A stretch of DNA of 64,000 bases, taken from contig CAJNBT010000006.1 of the NCBI GenBank assembly GCA_905221085.1, forward strand, positions 1 through 64,000, in the 5' to 3' direction. Origin of the DNA: a bacterium (GTDB lineage: Bacteria; Bacillota; Bacilli; Lactobacillales; Streptococcaceae). Position 1 is the first letter of the stretch; each line of letters starts with the position of its first letter. Positions 1 to 8,264 of the stretch are shown one piece after another. The notes beneath the pieces are model-generated. The model searched no databases. It had not been told where the DNA came from and worked only from the letters and a program-made list of their open reading frames with translations. Both the position numbers and the translations under genes were made by a program.

Positions 1-15
1 CTTGACCAACGGACC
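1..15 (-). tRNA. tRNA-Glu, 5' end only (cut by window edge)
   Basis: The reverse complement of the first 15 bases is GGTCCGTTGGTCAAG. This is the acceptor-stem and D-arm start of streptococcal tRNA-Glu as I remember it. The rest of the gene lies left of the window. A good promoter sits directly upstream. The identification rests on 15 bases and on memory of the family. Confidence 0.75.
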
Positions 16-40
16 AGAGTTGTTATTTTCAACTCTTACT

Positions 41-68
41 ATTATACAGCCTTTTTGTTTTTTGTCAA
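41..68 (-). promoter_or_regulatory. Promoter of tRNA-Glu
   Basis: On the minus strand there is TTGACA (63-68), a 16-bp spacer and a perfect TATAAT (41-46). Transcription should start near position 34, about 20 bases before the mature tRNA. This leader contains a 7-bp inverted repeat (16-22 with 30-36) directly abutting the tRNA 5' end. Confidence 0.8.
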
Positions 69-125
69 CTACTTTTTTAAACTTTTTTACAAATCTTTTC
101 AATTCGTTTTTCAAATTATAGTAAA

Positions 126-150
126 AAGAGCCAGAATTGTACTGACTCTT
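126..150 (-). terminator. Terminator of the gltX-deaminase operon
   Basis: On the minus strand AAGAGTCAG pairs with CTGGCTCTT (one G-U) around a short loop and is followed by TTTAC. It lies immediately after the deaminase stop codon. Confidence 0.75.
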
Positions 151-585
151 CTATTTCTCATTAAACTTAGAAGCACGTTCTTCTCCCCACCAATAGGGCA
201 TTAGTTCTGCAACTTTAACAGTCTTTCTTCTATTGTAGTCCATCATGAATTCTGCATCTTTATTTTCAGCGTTCAACTCTAAGAGGAACTCTCTGCAAGC
301 GCCACAAGGCATACCCGAACTTCCACCATAAGGTGGTTTGTCTCGAAAGGCTAATACTTTTTTAACCTTAGTTTGTCCCGAGAATTGGTACATATTGAAG
401 AGTGCTGCCCGCTCTGCGCAGAGATGGAAAACACCACAGGTTCCCTCCATACAGAATCCTGTAAATATTTGTCCATCTTCTGCTTCTACTGCGGCCACAA
501 CATGGTTAGCGTAAACAAAATCAGATACTTCATGTGGATCGTATAGCTTCTGTGCTTCTTCGTACATCTTTTCCCAGATGTCCAT
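151..585 (-). CDS. Cytidine deaminase-family zinc protein
   Basis: The 144-residue protein has the compact tetrameric cytidine deaminase layout. HLCAER at about 54-59 supplies the first zinc ligand (C56) and the proton-shuttle glutamate (E58). PCGAC at about 93-97 supplies the other two cysteines. Family members deaminate cytidine or related nucleosides for pyrimidine salvage. Some relatives act on blasticidin S, so the substrate is not certain. The ATG has a good site (AGAAGGGT) and starts 13 bp after the gltX stop, so the two genes are probably co-transcribed. Confidence 0.8.
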   Translation of the reverse strand: MDIWEKMYEEAQKLYDPHEVSDFVYANHVVAAVEAEDGQIFTGFCMEGTCGVFHLCAERAALFNMYQFSGQTKVKKVLAFRDKPPYGGSSGMPCGACREFLLELNAENKDAEFMMDYNRRKTVKVAELMPYWWGEERASKFNEK

Positions 586-598
586 TATTGTACCCTTC

Positions 599-2059
599 TT
601 ACTTAGAGATTTCCTTTAACATATTTTCAATATGCTGGATTGATTTTTCACGGCCTAACAAGAAGATCGTATCTGGCAATTCTGGTCCATGCATTTCACC
701 TGAAACAGCGATACGAATAGGCATGAAAAGATTTTTCCCTTTAATACCTGTTTCTTTTTGGACTGCTTTAATTTGTGGGAAAATATTCTCTGTCACAAAT
801 TCATCATCTTTCATCGCTTCAAGTTTTGCTTTGAAGGCTTCAAGAACTGTTGGGACTGTTTCCCCCGCCATGACTTCGCGCTCTGCTTCTGTCAATTCTG
901 GGAAATCTGAGAAAAAGAGATCTGTCAATGGAATAATTTCATCAACTGATTTCATTTGTGGTTTATAGAGCTCAACTAATTTTTCAGCCTTGTCAGTCAA
1001 TCGACCTGCTTCTTCTAGGAATGGTTTTGCCATTTCAAAGATAGTTTCTAGGTCTGCATTCTTGATATAATCATTGCTCATCCAGTCGAGTTTCTTCTGA
1101 TCAAAGGCTGCTGGAGACTTGCTGAGGCGGTTTTCATCGAAAAGTTTAATGAGTTCTTCACGAGAGAAGATTTCATCTTCTCCACCTGGGTTCCAACCAA
1201 GAAGAGCAATAAAGTTAAAGACTGCTTCTGGAAGGTAACCTTTCTTTCGGTAATCTTCGATAAATTGAAGTGTATTAGTATCACGTTTAGATAACTTCTT
1301 ACCAGTCTCAGAGTTGATAATCAAGGTCATGTGACCAAACTCTGGAGCTTTCCAACCAAGTGCTTCATAAACCATGAGCTGTTTTGGTGTATTAGCAATG
1401 TGGTCGTCTCCACGGATTACGTGAGAAATTTGCATATCATGGTCATCGATGACAACGGCAAAGTTGTATGTTGGGTAACTGTCTTTCTTTTGGATAACCC
1501 AGTCACCACCGATATTGCCACCTTCAAATTCGATATCACCTTTGACCATATCATGCCACTTGTAGATACCTGACTCATTGACCGCCAAACGAACAGTTGG
1601 GATGATCCCTGCTGCTTCACGTTCTGCGATGTAAGCTGCTTTTTCTTCTTCACTCATACCAAGGTATTCGTTGATGTAGCGTGGTGTTTCACCAGCTGCT
1701 TCTTGGCGTTCGCGTTCAGCTGCCAACTCTTCTTCTGTGACGTAAGATTTGTAGGCTTTTCCTTCAGCTAGCAATTGGTCGATGTATTTTTGATACAAGT
1801 CCAAACGCTCAGATTGGCGGTAGTTTTCATGTGTTTCCGGACTTTCATCCCAATCCATACCTAACCAACGAAGGTTTTCAAGCTGTGAACGTTCACCATC
1901 CTCGACATGACGTTTACGGTCAGTATCTTCGATACGAATGATAAATGTTCCACCATGATGGCGTGCGTAAAGGTAGTTGAACAATGCTGTACGGGCATTC
2001 CCGATGTGTAGTAGTCCTGTTGGACTTGGTGCGTAACGTACGCGGATATCTTTTGACAT
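599..2059 (-). CDS. gltX: Glutamyl-tRNA synthetase
   Basis: This class I aminoacyl-tRNA synthetase charges tRNA-Glu (and usually mischarges tRNA-Gln in streptococci) in the cytoplasm. The HIGH-type motif is HIGN at residues 18-21 and the KMSKS-type motif is KLSKRD near the middle. I chose the ATG at 2059 (MSKDIRVRY, 486 residues, normal length) because AGGAGA lies just upstream. An in-frame ATG nine codons earlier lacks such a site. The gene has its own extended -10 promoter and is followed 13 bp later by the deaminase gene. The tRNA-Glu gene it serves lies just beyond, at the window edge. Confidence 0.97.
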   Translation of the reverse strand: MSKDIRVRYAPSPTGLLHIGNARTALFNYLYARHHGGTFIIRIEDTDRKRHVEDGERSQLENLRWLGMDWDESPETHENYRQSERLDLYQKYIDQLLAEGKAYKSYVTEEELAAERERQEAAGETPRYINEYLGMSEEEKAAYIAEREAAGIIPTVRLAVNESGIYKWHDMVKGDIEFEGGNIGGDWVIQKKDSYPTYNFAVVIDDHDMQISHVIRGDDHIANTPKQLMVYEALGWKAPEFGHMTLIINSETGKKLSKRDTNTLQFIEDYRKKGYLPEAVFNFIALLGWNPGGEDEIFSREELIKLFDENRLSKSPAAFDQKKLDWMSNDYIKNADLETIFEMAKPFLEEAGRLTDKAEKLVELYKPQMKSVDEIIPLTDLFFSDFPELTEAEREVMAGETVPTVLEAFKAKLEAMKDDEFVTENIFPQIKAVQKETGIKGKNLFMPIRIAVSGEMHGPELPDTIFLLGREKSIQHIENMLKEISK

Positions 2060-2105
2060 AGTTTCTCCTATAAAGTCTCTAGGCATCTGCCTTTTTGCTC
2101 TCTAT

Positions 2106-2134
2106 ATTATATCACAAGTCTTGCCTGAGTCCAA
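2106..2134 (-). promoter_or_regulatory. Promoter of gltX
   Basis: On the minus strand there is TTGGAC (2129-2134), a 17-bp spacer, and an extended -10 TGATATAAT whose hexamer is 2106-2111. It lies about 50 bp upstream of the gltX ATG. Confidence 0.75.
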
Positions 2135-2156
2135 TTTCTATGAATAAAGAGAGTAA

Positions 2157-2180
2157 AAAGAGTGGGCAAACCACTCTTTT
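2157..2180 (-). terminator. Terminator of pgi
   Basis: AAAGAGTGG and CCACTCTTT form a near-perfect stem with a short loop. On the minus strand the stem is followed by TTTTTAC. It sits 12 bp after the pgi stop codon and symmetry could let it work both ways. Confidence 0.85.
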
Positions 2181-2192
2181 CTTCTTCTATTA

Positions 2193-3542
2193 TTATAGAC
2201 GTGCGTTAAGTTCTTTGCTTAATTCTTCAAATCCTGGTTTTCCAAGAAGTGCAAACATGTTACGTTTGTAAGCTTCAACACCTGGTTGGTCAAATGGGTT
2301 GATAGCATTCAAGTAACCTGAAAGAGCAATAGCCAATTCGAAGAAGTAGATAGTGTAACCAAGAGTGAAAGCGTCTTGCTCTAGAAGAGTAACGTACATG
2401 TTTGGTACATCACCATCTGTGTGGGCAAGAAGAACACCATCAGTCGCTTTTTTGTTTACAAAGTCAACATCTTTTCCTTGAAGGTAACCAAGTCCGTCAA
2501 GATCTTCTTCCAAAGTAGGGATAATCACGTTTTTACGAGGTTTGTCAACACGGACAACTGTTTCAAACATGATACGAGTTCCTTCTTGGATAAATTGACC
2601 AAGTGAGTGCAAGTCAGTTGAGAAGTTGGCTGAAGTTGGGTAGATACCTTTTTGGTCTTTCCCTTCTGATTCACCAGCCAATTGTTTCCACCATTCTGAG
2701 AAGTACTGAAGTGATGGCTCATAGTTTACCAAGATTTCAGTTGCATAGCCTTTACGGTAAAGGATGTTACGAACAGCTGCATATTGGTAAGCTTCGTTTT
2801 CAGAGATTTTGTCTGAAGTGTAGTCTTTGCGAGCTGCGTTCGCACCTTCCATAAGGGCTTTGATGTCAGCTCCTGATGCTGCAATTGGAAGCAAACCAAC
2901 GGCTGTCAATACTGAGAAGCGTCCACCGATGTCATCTGGAACAACAAATGTTTCCCAACCGTTAGCATCTGCTTCAACCTTAACCGCACCTTTTTGGCGG
3001 TCAGTTGTTGCATAGATACGTTTGTTAGCTTCTTCTTGTCCGTATTTCTTAACCAAGAGTTCTTTGAAAACACGGAAAGCGATAGCTGGTTCAGTTGTTG
3101 TACCTGATTTAGAAATCACGTTTACTGAGAAGTCTTTATCCGCAACGTACTCTACTAAGTCAGCAAGGTAAGTAGATGAGATTGAGTTTCCTGCGTAAAG
3201 GATTTGTGGAGCCTTGCGTTCTTCTTTTGTTTGCAAGTTTGCAAAGTGGTGATTCAAGAAGTCAATCGCCGCTTTAGCACCAAGGTAAGATCCACCGATA
3301 CCGATCACAACCAAAACATCGCTGTCTGATTTGATTTGCTCAGCAGCTTTCAAGATGCGGTCAAATTCTTCGCGGTCGTAGTTTTCAGGAAGGTCCAACC
3401 ATCCCAAGAAGTCGCTACCAGCACCAGTTCCTTTACGGATCAATTCATCTGCTGCTGTTACTTGTGCTTGCATGTATTCCACTTCATGTGGTGCAACAAA
3501 TTTGTCTAAAACTTTTGAATAATCAAATTTAATATGTGACAT
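2193..3542 (-). CDS. pgi: Glucose-6-phosphate isomerase
   Basis: Pgi interconverts glucose 6-phosphate and fructose 6-phosphate in glycolysis. The 449-residue protein shows GIGGSYLGA, the phosphate-binding [10 protein letters not shown] and the GGRFSV segment of the sugar isomerase fold. The start [10 protein letters not shown] at 3542 has a strong GGAGG site at normal spacing and gives the usual length for Gram-positive Pgi. The longer open frame upstream is not translated. It has its own promoter (3571-3599). A LacI-type palindrome lies about 40 bp upstream of the -35 box, hinting at sugar control. Confidence 0.97.
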   Translation of the reverse strand: MSHIKFDYSKVLDKFVAPHEVEYMQAQVTAADELIRKGTGAGSDFLGWLDLPENYDREEFDRILKAAEQIKSDSDVLVVIGIGGSYLGAKAAIDFLNHHFANLQTKEERKAPQILYAGNSISSTYLADLVEYVADKDFSVNVISKSGTTTEPAIAFRVFKELLVKKYGQEEANKRIYATTDRQKGAVKVEADANGWETFVVPDDIGGRFSVLTAVGLLPIAASGADIKALMEGANAARKDYTSDKISENEAYQYAAVRNILYRKGYATEILVNYEPSLQYFSEWWKQLAGESEGKDQKGIYPTSANFSTDLHSLGQFIQEGTRIMFETVVRVDKPRKNVIIPTLEEDLDGLGYLQGKDVDFVNKKATDGVLLAHTDGDVPNMYVTLLEQDAFTLGYTIYFFELAIALSGYLNAINPFDQPGVEAYKRNMFALLGKPGFEELSKELNARL

Positions 3543-3570
3543 GTTATTCCTCCAATATTTCTTCTTTTCT

Positions 3571-3599
3571 ATCATAACGCTTACCTTCGTTTTTTTCAA
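3571..3599 (-). promoter_or_regulatory. Promoter of pgi
   Basis: TTGAAA (3594-3599), a 17-bp spacer and TATGAT (3571-3576) on the minus strand. The hexamer ends 28 bp before the pgi ATG, leaving room for a short leader with the GGAGG site. Confidence 0.75.
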
Positions 3600-3635
3600 G
3601 TTTTTTGTCGAATTTCTCCAATTTTTATCAGAATT

Positions 3636-3645
3636 CAAACGTTTG
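3636..3645. promoter_or_regulatory. LacI/CcpA-type operator upstream of pgi
   Basis: CAAACGTTTG is a perfect 10-bp palindrome. With its CGCA-side flank it matches the core of the MalR operators found at the mal genes in this same window. Its centre lies about 41 bp upstream of the pgi -35 box, a position used by CcpA when it activates. Which regulator binds is inference. Confidence 0.5.
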
Positions 3646-3690
3646 CGTAAAAATCCCACATTCCAAAAATTTTGAAAAAATAAAAGAAAG

Positions 3691-3713
3691 AACGACTAGA
3701 TGTTCCAGTCGTT
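3691..3713 (-). terminator. Terminator of the amidotransferase gene
   Basis: AACGACT (3691-3697) pairs with AGTCGTT (3707-3713). On the minus strand the stem is followed by a T-rich run (3671-3690). The stem overlaps the stop codon. Confidence 0.8.
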
Positions 3714-4401
3714 ACAGTTCATTCAATAAATACTCAAATAATTCTAAATTGCCATCTTCTTCATTAACCAGAAACTCTGGATGCCACTGCAAACCGATAA
3801 TGCGGTGCTCATCGATAGACTCAATCGCTTCGATAGTTTGGTCTCTTGGATCAATAGCAGTTACACGGAAATTAGGTGCCAAATCTTTAATACTCTGACG
3901 ATGGACGGAGTTGACCTGACTTTCTTTTCCAAACAGCTTGGCCACCACGCTTCCTTCTACTATCTCAATAGAGTGAGATGTCCCGAAAGGGAGCCCTTGC
4001 CAGTGACCTTCGATTTCTTGATTGAGGGTTCCACCAAAGGCAACATTGACGAGTTGAACACCGCGACAGATTGCCATAATTGGTTTATTCTGACGGAGCG
4101 CTTCTTTCAAGAGTGCCAATTCAAATTCATCACGGACCAGATTGTAATCATCGCTCTCGATGGTCTTTTTCTCTCCATAAAACTGAGGATGGACATTTTG
4201 GCCTCCTGTCAAGATGAGTTTATCAATCATTTCTACATAATCGCGCACGACTGACTCATCACCAACAGGAATGACTAAAGGGAGACCACCGACTTGACGA
4301 ATACTCTCTGCGAATCTACAAGATACAGATGAATGAATGTTTTTGCCCTCTGCGTCTACGGGACATAGATTTGCAGCAACTCCTACAACCGTTCTAGACA
4401 T
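3712..4401 (-). CDS. Class I glutamine amidotransferase-like hydrolase (peptidase C26 / PuuD family)
   Basis: The 229-residue protein has the glutaminase triad of the family. The nucleophile C112 sits in MAICRGVQ, and H207 and E209 are in LQWHPE. There is no synthetase domain, so it resembles PuuD (gamma-glutamyl-GABA hydrolase) and related gamma-glutamyl hydrolases. The true substrate cannot be read from sequence. The ATG has AAGGAGA upstream. It appears to be a single-gene unit, with its own terminator after it and a BOX repeat directly upstream. Confidence 0.85.
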   Translation of the reverse strand: MSRTVVGVAANLCPVDAEGKNIHSSVSCRFAESIRQVGGLPLVIPVGDESVVRDYVEMIDKLILTGGQNVHPQFYGEKKTIESDDYNLVRDEFELALLKEALRQNKPIMAICRGVQLVNVAFGGTLNQEIEGHWQGLPFGTSHSIEIVEGSVVAKLFGKESQVNSVHRQSIKDLAPNFRVTAIDPRDQTIEAIESIDEHRIIGLQWHPEFLVNEEDGNLELFEYLLNEL

Positions 4402-4423
4402 GATGTCTCTCCTTTCGAATATT

Positions 4424-4530
4424 AATACTCTTCGAAAATCAAATTCAAACCACGTCAGCGTCGCCTTACCGTACTCAAGTACAGCTTGCAGCTAGCTTCC
4501 TAGTTTGCTCTTTGATTTTCATTGAGTATA
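4424..4530 (+). repeat. BOX element, short A-C form
   Basis: The element starts with ATACTCTTCGAAAATC and ends with GATTTTCATTGAGTATA, forming the typical imperfect terminal dyad. It contains the CGTCAGCGTCGCCTTACC segment that matches the boxA core. No boxB unit is present. It sits between the amidotransferase promoter region and the patB end. Confidence 0.85.
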
Positions 4531-4618
4531 ACGATAGTCCTATCATATCACTCAAAATGCCTTTCGTCTAATATGTTTTTTTTAAGACTGTGATAAATAT
4601 TTTTTATGGACAAGAAAA

Positions 4619-4638
4619 AGCTGCCCCATAGGACAACT
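4619..4638 (-). terminator. Terminator of patAB
   Basis: On the minus strand AGTTGTCC and GGGCAGCT pair (two G-U pairs) with a 4-base loop, followed by TTTTTCTTG. It lies a few bases after the patB stop codon. Confidence 0.75.
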
Positions 4639-4644
4639 TCTTTC

Positions 4645-6411
4645 TTATTCAAAGACAAATTGATTGTGATAGAGTTCTGAGTAGAATCCACCTAGTTTCA
4701 AGAGTTCATGATGGCTACCGCGTTCAATGACTTCTCCATCTTTAAGGACAATAATCTGGTCTGCATTGAGAATGGTTTTCAAGCGGTGGGCAATAACGAA
4801 ACTGGTTCTACCTGCTACAACCGCCTCCATGGCATGCTGAATCTTACTTTCTGTCACCGTATCTACGTTTGAAGTGGCTTCATCGAGAATGAGAACTTCT
4901 GGATCTGTCATCAGAGTTCGAGCGATGGAAATCAATTGTTTCTGCCCTGTTGAGAAGATACTCTGCTCATCATCGATAAGGGTATCGTATTTATCAGGTA
5001 AGCTTTCGATATAGTCATGAATATGGGTTGCTTTGGCTGCTGCCTCAACCATTTCCTGACTAGCATCTGACACACCGAAACGGATATTATCTCGAATGGT
5101 TCCGCTAAAAAGAACGGAATCTTGCAAGACAATCCCCACCTTACTTCTGAGACTATCTAAATCATAGTCACGAATATCTTTCCCATCAAAATAAATGCCA
5201 CCAGCATCAACATCATAAAAGCGATTGATGAGGTTCATAATAGTGGTTTTTCCTGAACCCGTCGGCCCAACAACCGCGGTCATCTGTCCTTTAGGAGCGG
5301 AAATGCTGACATCTTTCAAAATTGGTTTATCAGGCAGGTATGAAAAATCAACATGACTAATTTCAACACCTTCTTGCAACTTAGTGAAGATTGGAGCCTT
5401 TTCAGGTCGAATTTCTTCCTCTGCGTCAAACATTTCCTGAATCCGTTCAGCCCCCGTAAAGGCTAACTGAAGGCTTCCCCAACTAGCTGCAACTTGGATA
5501 ATAGGCTGGTAGTACTGCTGTGAAAATTGGGCAAACATAACAATCAAACCTAAGGCTGTACTTGTTTCAATAGTCCTATCATTCAAAAGTACAGCTGAAC
5601 CCGCAAAGATGACGATGGCTGTGTTAACCAAACTCATCCCATTCATGACAGGGAAAAGAATTCCTGAGAACATTCTTCCTTTAAAGGTTGCCTTGCGCAC
5701 ACGCTCATTTTGTTCAAGAAATCCTGCCATCATATCCTCTTGAATTCCTTGCACAATGACAGCTTTTTGGCCTGAGATACTCTCATCCATATAGGCATTG
5801 AGTTTCCCTACCTCTTTTTGCTGGAGGTTGGTGTATTTGCGTGCCATTTTCACGATGAAAATCAGCATGAGGAAGGCTACTGGTGTGCTGGCAATGGTGA
5901 TGAGTGCCAGAGTTACATTTCTCGAAAACATGACAAGAATCAAACCAATGTATAAAGCAATATTGCTCATGACCTGAATCAAGCTCTCGTTAAAGGCTTG
6001 GAGGATATTATCCAAATCACTGGTAAAACGAGACAGGATATCTCCATCTTGTCGGCGGTCAAAGAATGAAACCGTCAATCGCGCAAGCTTCCCAAAAAGG
6101 CCTTTGCGCATCTCGTTGGTCGATTCTGCAATCACGCGCGTCATAAGACACATGTATATGACACTAGAGATAAATAGAACCAAAACCAGCAGACCAAGAT
6201 TGACCATGATTCCTGATAGACTCTGCCAAACAAGTTCTGGATTACCATCTTGATAAGCTTGAACTAAATTAGCTAACTGCGTCACTGCTTGTCCAGAAAA
6301 GACTGGAAAGAGGGCTTGGGCAAGAGTCGCTAGAACAATCATCAGAATAACAACTACAAATGATAACTTATAAACTTTAAAATAATTCCAAAAAAATTGA
6401 ACTGTCTTCAT
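4645..6411 (-). CDS. patB: ABC multidrug exporter half-transporter PatB
   Basis: The 588-residue half-transporter has an N-terminal six-helix membrane domain and a C-terminal nucleotide-binding domain. In the latter, GPTGSGKTT is Walker A, ILILDEATSNVD is Walker B with the catalytic glutamate, and IAHRL is the H-loop. The signature reads STGQKQ rather than LSGGQ. PatA and PatB form a heterodimer that exports fluoroquinolones and dyes in S. pneumoniae. The ATG at 6411 has GGAGG upstream inside the patA end, and patA stops 1 bp before it. An upstream in-frame start inside patA is unlikely. Confidence 0.93.
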   Translation of the reverse strand: MKTVQFFWNYFKVYKLSFVVVILMIVLATLAQALFPVFSGQAVTQLANLVQAYQDGNPELVWQSLSGIMVNLGLLVLVLFISSVIYMCLMTRVIAESTNEMRKGLFGKLARLTVSFFDRRQDGDILSRFTSDLDNILQAFNESLIQVMSNIALYIGLILVMFSRNVTLALITIASTPVAFLMLIFIVKMARKYTNLQQKEVGKLNAYMDESISGQKAVIVQGIQEDMMAGFLEQNERVRKATFKGRMFSGILFPVMNGMSLVNTAIVIFAGSAVLLNDRTIETSTALGLIVMFAQFSQQYYQPIIQVAASWGSLQLAFTGAERIQEMFDAEEEIRPEKAPIFTKLQEGVEISHVDFSYLPDKPILKDVSISAPKGQMTAVVGPTGSGKTTIMNLINRFYDVDAGGIYFDGKDIRDYDLDSLRSKVGIVLQDSVLFSGTIRDNIRFGVSDASQEMVEAAAKATHIHDYIESLPDKYDTLIDDEQSIFSTGQKQLISIARTLMTDPEVLILDEATSNVDTVTESKIQHAMEAVVAGRTSFVIAHRLKTILNADQIIVLKDGEVIERGSHHELLKLGGFYSELYHNQFVFE

Positions 6412-6412
6412 G

Positions 6413-8119
6413 TTACTCCTCCTTTCCTTTCTGTGTTTCATAGATTTCACGGTAAACAGCATTGTTGGCAACCAAGTCTGCATGCGTACCTTGACCAATC
6501 AATCGTCCTTGATCTAAAACCAAGATTTTATCTGCATGGACAACCGAGCTAATCTTTTGCGCGATGATAATGGTTGTCGTCCCCTTCAGATCCTTATTCA
6601 AGGCTTCTTGCACCAGGCGCTCTGACTTGGCATCCAAGGCTGAGGTCGAATCGTCAAAAATCAGAATACGCGGATTGCTGACAATTCCACGAGCAATCGA
6701 CATCCTTTGCTTTTGCCCACCAGAGAAATTGGTTCCTCGTTCCTCAACTGGACTTTCAAAGGTTTTCTCCATACGATGAATGAATTCACTAGCCTGGGCA
6801 ATATTGGCTGCGCGCTCCATTTCAAATAGAGTAGCATCTCCCTTACCCTGTCTCAAGTTATCTGCAATCGTTCCACTAAAGAGAATGGCACGTTGGAGAA
6901 CGATAGAGACAGCTTTACGCAGGGTCCCTTCACTCACTTCTCGAATATCCTTACCTCCGATTTTGATTGCCCCCTTCTGTGGATCAAAGAGACGTGGAAT
7001 CAATTGAGCCAAGGTTGATTTTCCTGCACCAGTCGCCCCAACTACACCAACCATTTGACCAGGTTCAATAGTAAAGCTCACATCTTTCAGCATCGGTTCC
7101 TTGTCCATTGGATAAGTAAAGGTCACATTTTCAAAGCTAAGACTTCCGACCAACTCTTCATCTGGGACATCCTTGAAGGTCATGGCTGGCTCTGCATCCA
7201 GAATTTCTCGAATACGACGCATGGAAATCATGGCACGACTGACAGAATTTCCCAAAAATCCAACCATAACAATGGTAAAGATAATCTGGCTTAGGTAATT
7301 GACAAAGGAAGCAATGGAGCCAACAACTGACGGATCCGACTGAACCATCCCCGCAACTAGCCAAATAGAGAGGAATACCGCCCCATAACCGACCAACATC
7401 ATGAAAGGTTCCACTACTGAAAAGGCATAACCGATGTAAAGATTTTGACCGAGTAGCTCGTCTGAAACCTCCGTAAACTTAGCAAACTGCTCTTTTTCTT
7501 GGACAAAGGACTTGACCACACGAACGCCACGCAAATTTTCCTTGGCAATGGCATTGATGCGTTCAAGAAGGGTTTGAAACTTGGCAAAACGAGGCCCCAT
7601 CATACCCATCATGACAGCAGTCAAACCAAAAATCAAGACTACCATGAGAACAATCACCCACCACAGAGAAGGTAAAGTTTGAACAGCCAGAATAAACGAA
7701 CCGATGAACAAGAGGGGGAGTCTGAAAAGAATTTGGAAGGTCATCATGACGACGTTCTGAATCTGGTTGATATCATTTGTCATTCGAACGACTAGATTTC
7801 CCGCATTAAATTGTTCAATATTGGCATAAGAAAAGGTTTGGATTTTACGGAAGGCATCCTCTCGAAGGTCGGATGAAACTCCTTGGGCAATATAGGCTGC
7901 AAGGATAACATTAAGTCCACCAGCAACCAGACCAACCAAGGCCACACCAATTAACCAAGTCCCTATACTATAAATGGCTTCATATTTCCCAGCAAGTAGG
8001 GCGTCTAACACTTCCTGCAGGTAACGCGGTTGCAAAAGTGAACTAGCAACCATCAAGCCTGTCATCAGGAGCGAAGTCAAGGCCTGCCACTTGTAGGTTT
8101 TTATTTTCTGAATTAGCAT
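6413..8119 (-). CDS. patA: ABC multidrug exporter half-transporter PatA
   Basis: The 568-residue partner of PatB has a six-helix domain followed by an ATPase domain. That domain has Walker A GATGAGKST and a canonical FSGGQKQ signature. Walker B reads LIFDDSTSALD, with Asp for the catalytic Glu, and the H-loop histidine is Gln (IIIAQKIS). The site built from PatA Walker motifs is therefore degenerate while PatB keeps its own catalytic residues. This is the normal asymmetry of heterodimeric exporters. AAGGAG precedes the ATG. Expression is likely set by the attenuator at 8147-8168; in S. pneumoniae its disruption gives PatAB overexpression. Confidence 0.93.
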   Translation of the reverse strand: MLIQKIKTYKWQALTSLLMTGLMVASSLLQPRYLQEVLDALLAGKYEAIYSIGTWLIGVALVGLVAGGLNVILAAYIAQGVSSDLREDAFRKIQTFSYANIEQFNAGNLVVRMTNDINQIQNVVMMTFQILFRLPLLFIGSFILAVQTLPSLWWVIVLMVVLIFGLTAVMMGMMGPRFAKFQTLLERINAIAKENLRGVRVVKSFVQEKEQFAKFTEVSDELLGQNLYIGYAFSVVEPFMMLVGYGAVFLSIWLVAGMVQSDPSVVGSIASFVNYLSQIIFTIVMVGFLGNSVSRAMISMRRIREILDAEPAMTFKDVPDEELVGSLSFENVTFTYPMDKEPMLKDVSFTIEPGQMVGVVGATGAGKSTLAQLIPRLFDPQKGAIKIGGKDIREVSEGTLRKAVSIVLQRAILFSGTIADNLRQGKGDATLFEMERAANIAQASEFIHRMEKTFESPVEERGTNFSGGQKQRMSIARGIVSNPRILIFDDSTSALDAKSERLVQEALNKDLKGTTTIIIAQKISSVVHADKILVLDQGRLIGQGTHADLVANNAVYREIYETQKGKEE

Positions 8120-8124
8120 ACTTT

Positions 8125-8168
8125 CTCCTTAAAAAATAGACAAAAGGGAGCGACAATGTGTCAGCTCC
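8125..8168 (-). terminator. Transcription attenuator in the patA leader
   Basis: Minus strand: GGAGC, a bulged T, GACA, loop CAT, TGTC, GCTCC, then CCTTTTG and a T-run. The stem is 8147-8168. It lies between the patA promoter and its ribosome-binding site, so it would stop most transcripts before patA. It could also end mutS read-through. Confidence 0.8.
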
Positions 8169-8192
8169 TTCTCATTCTGTTTGTGTGATGTT

Positions 8193-8221
8193 ATTCTAGC
8201 AAAAAAGTGGAGGATTGTCAA
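8193..8221 (-). promoter_or_regulatory. Promoter of patAB
   Basis: TTGACA (8216-8221), a 17-bp spacer and extended -10 TGCTAGAAT (hexamer 8193-8198) on the minus strand. This is close to consensus. The resulting leader is about 66 bases and contains the attenuator. Confidence 0.8.
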
Positions 8222-8264
8222 AGAAGTCTCCTTGATACAGCTAGAATGACTAGTAATTTTCTCT

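Noticed and set aside
534..968. 144-codon plus-strand frame over gltX
   Set aside because: Antisense shadow of gltX; serine-rich low-information composition.
4424..4530. RUP element in place of BOX
   Set aside because: The internal segment matches the boxA core CTACGGCAAGGCGACG on the reverse strand, so BOX is the better call despite the 107-bp length.
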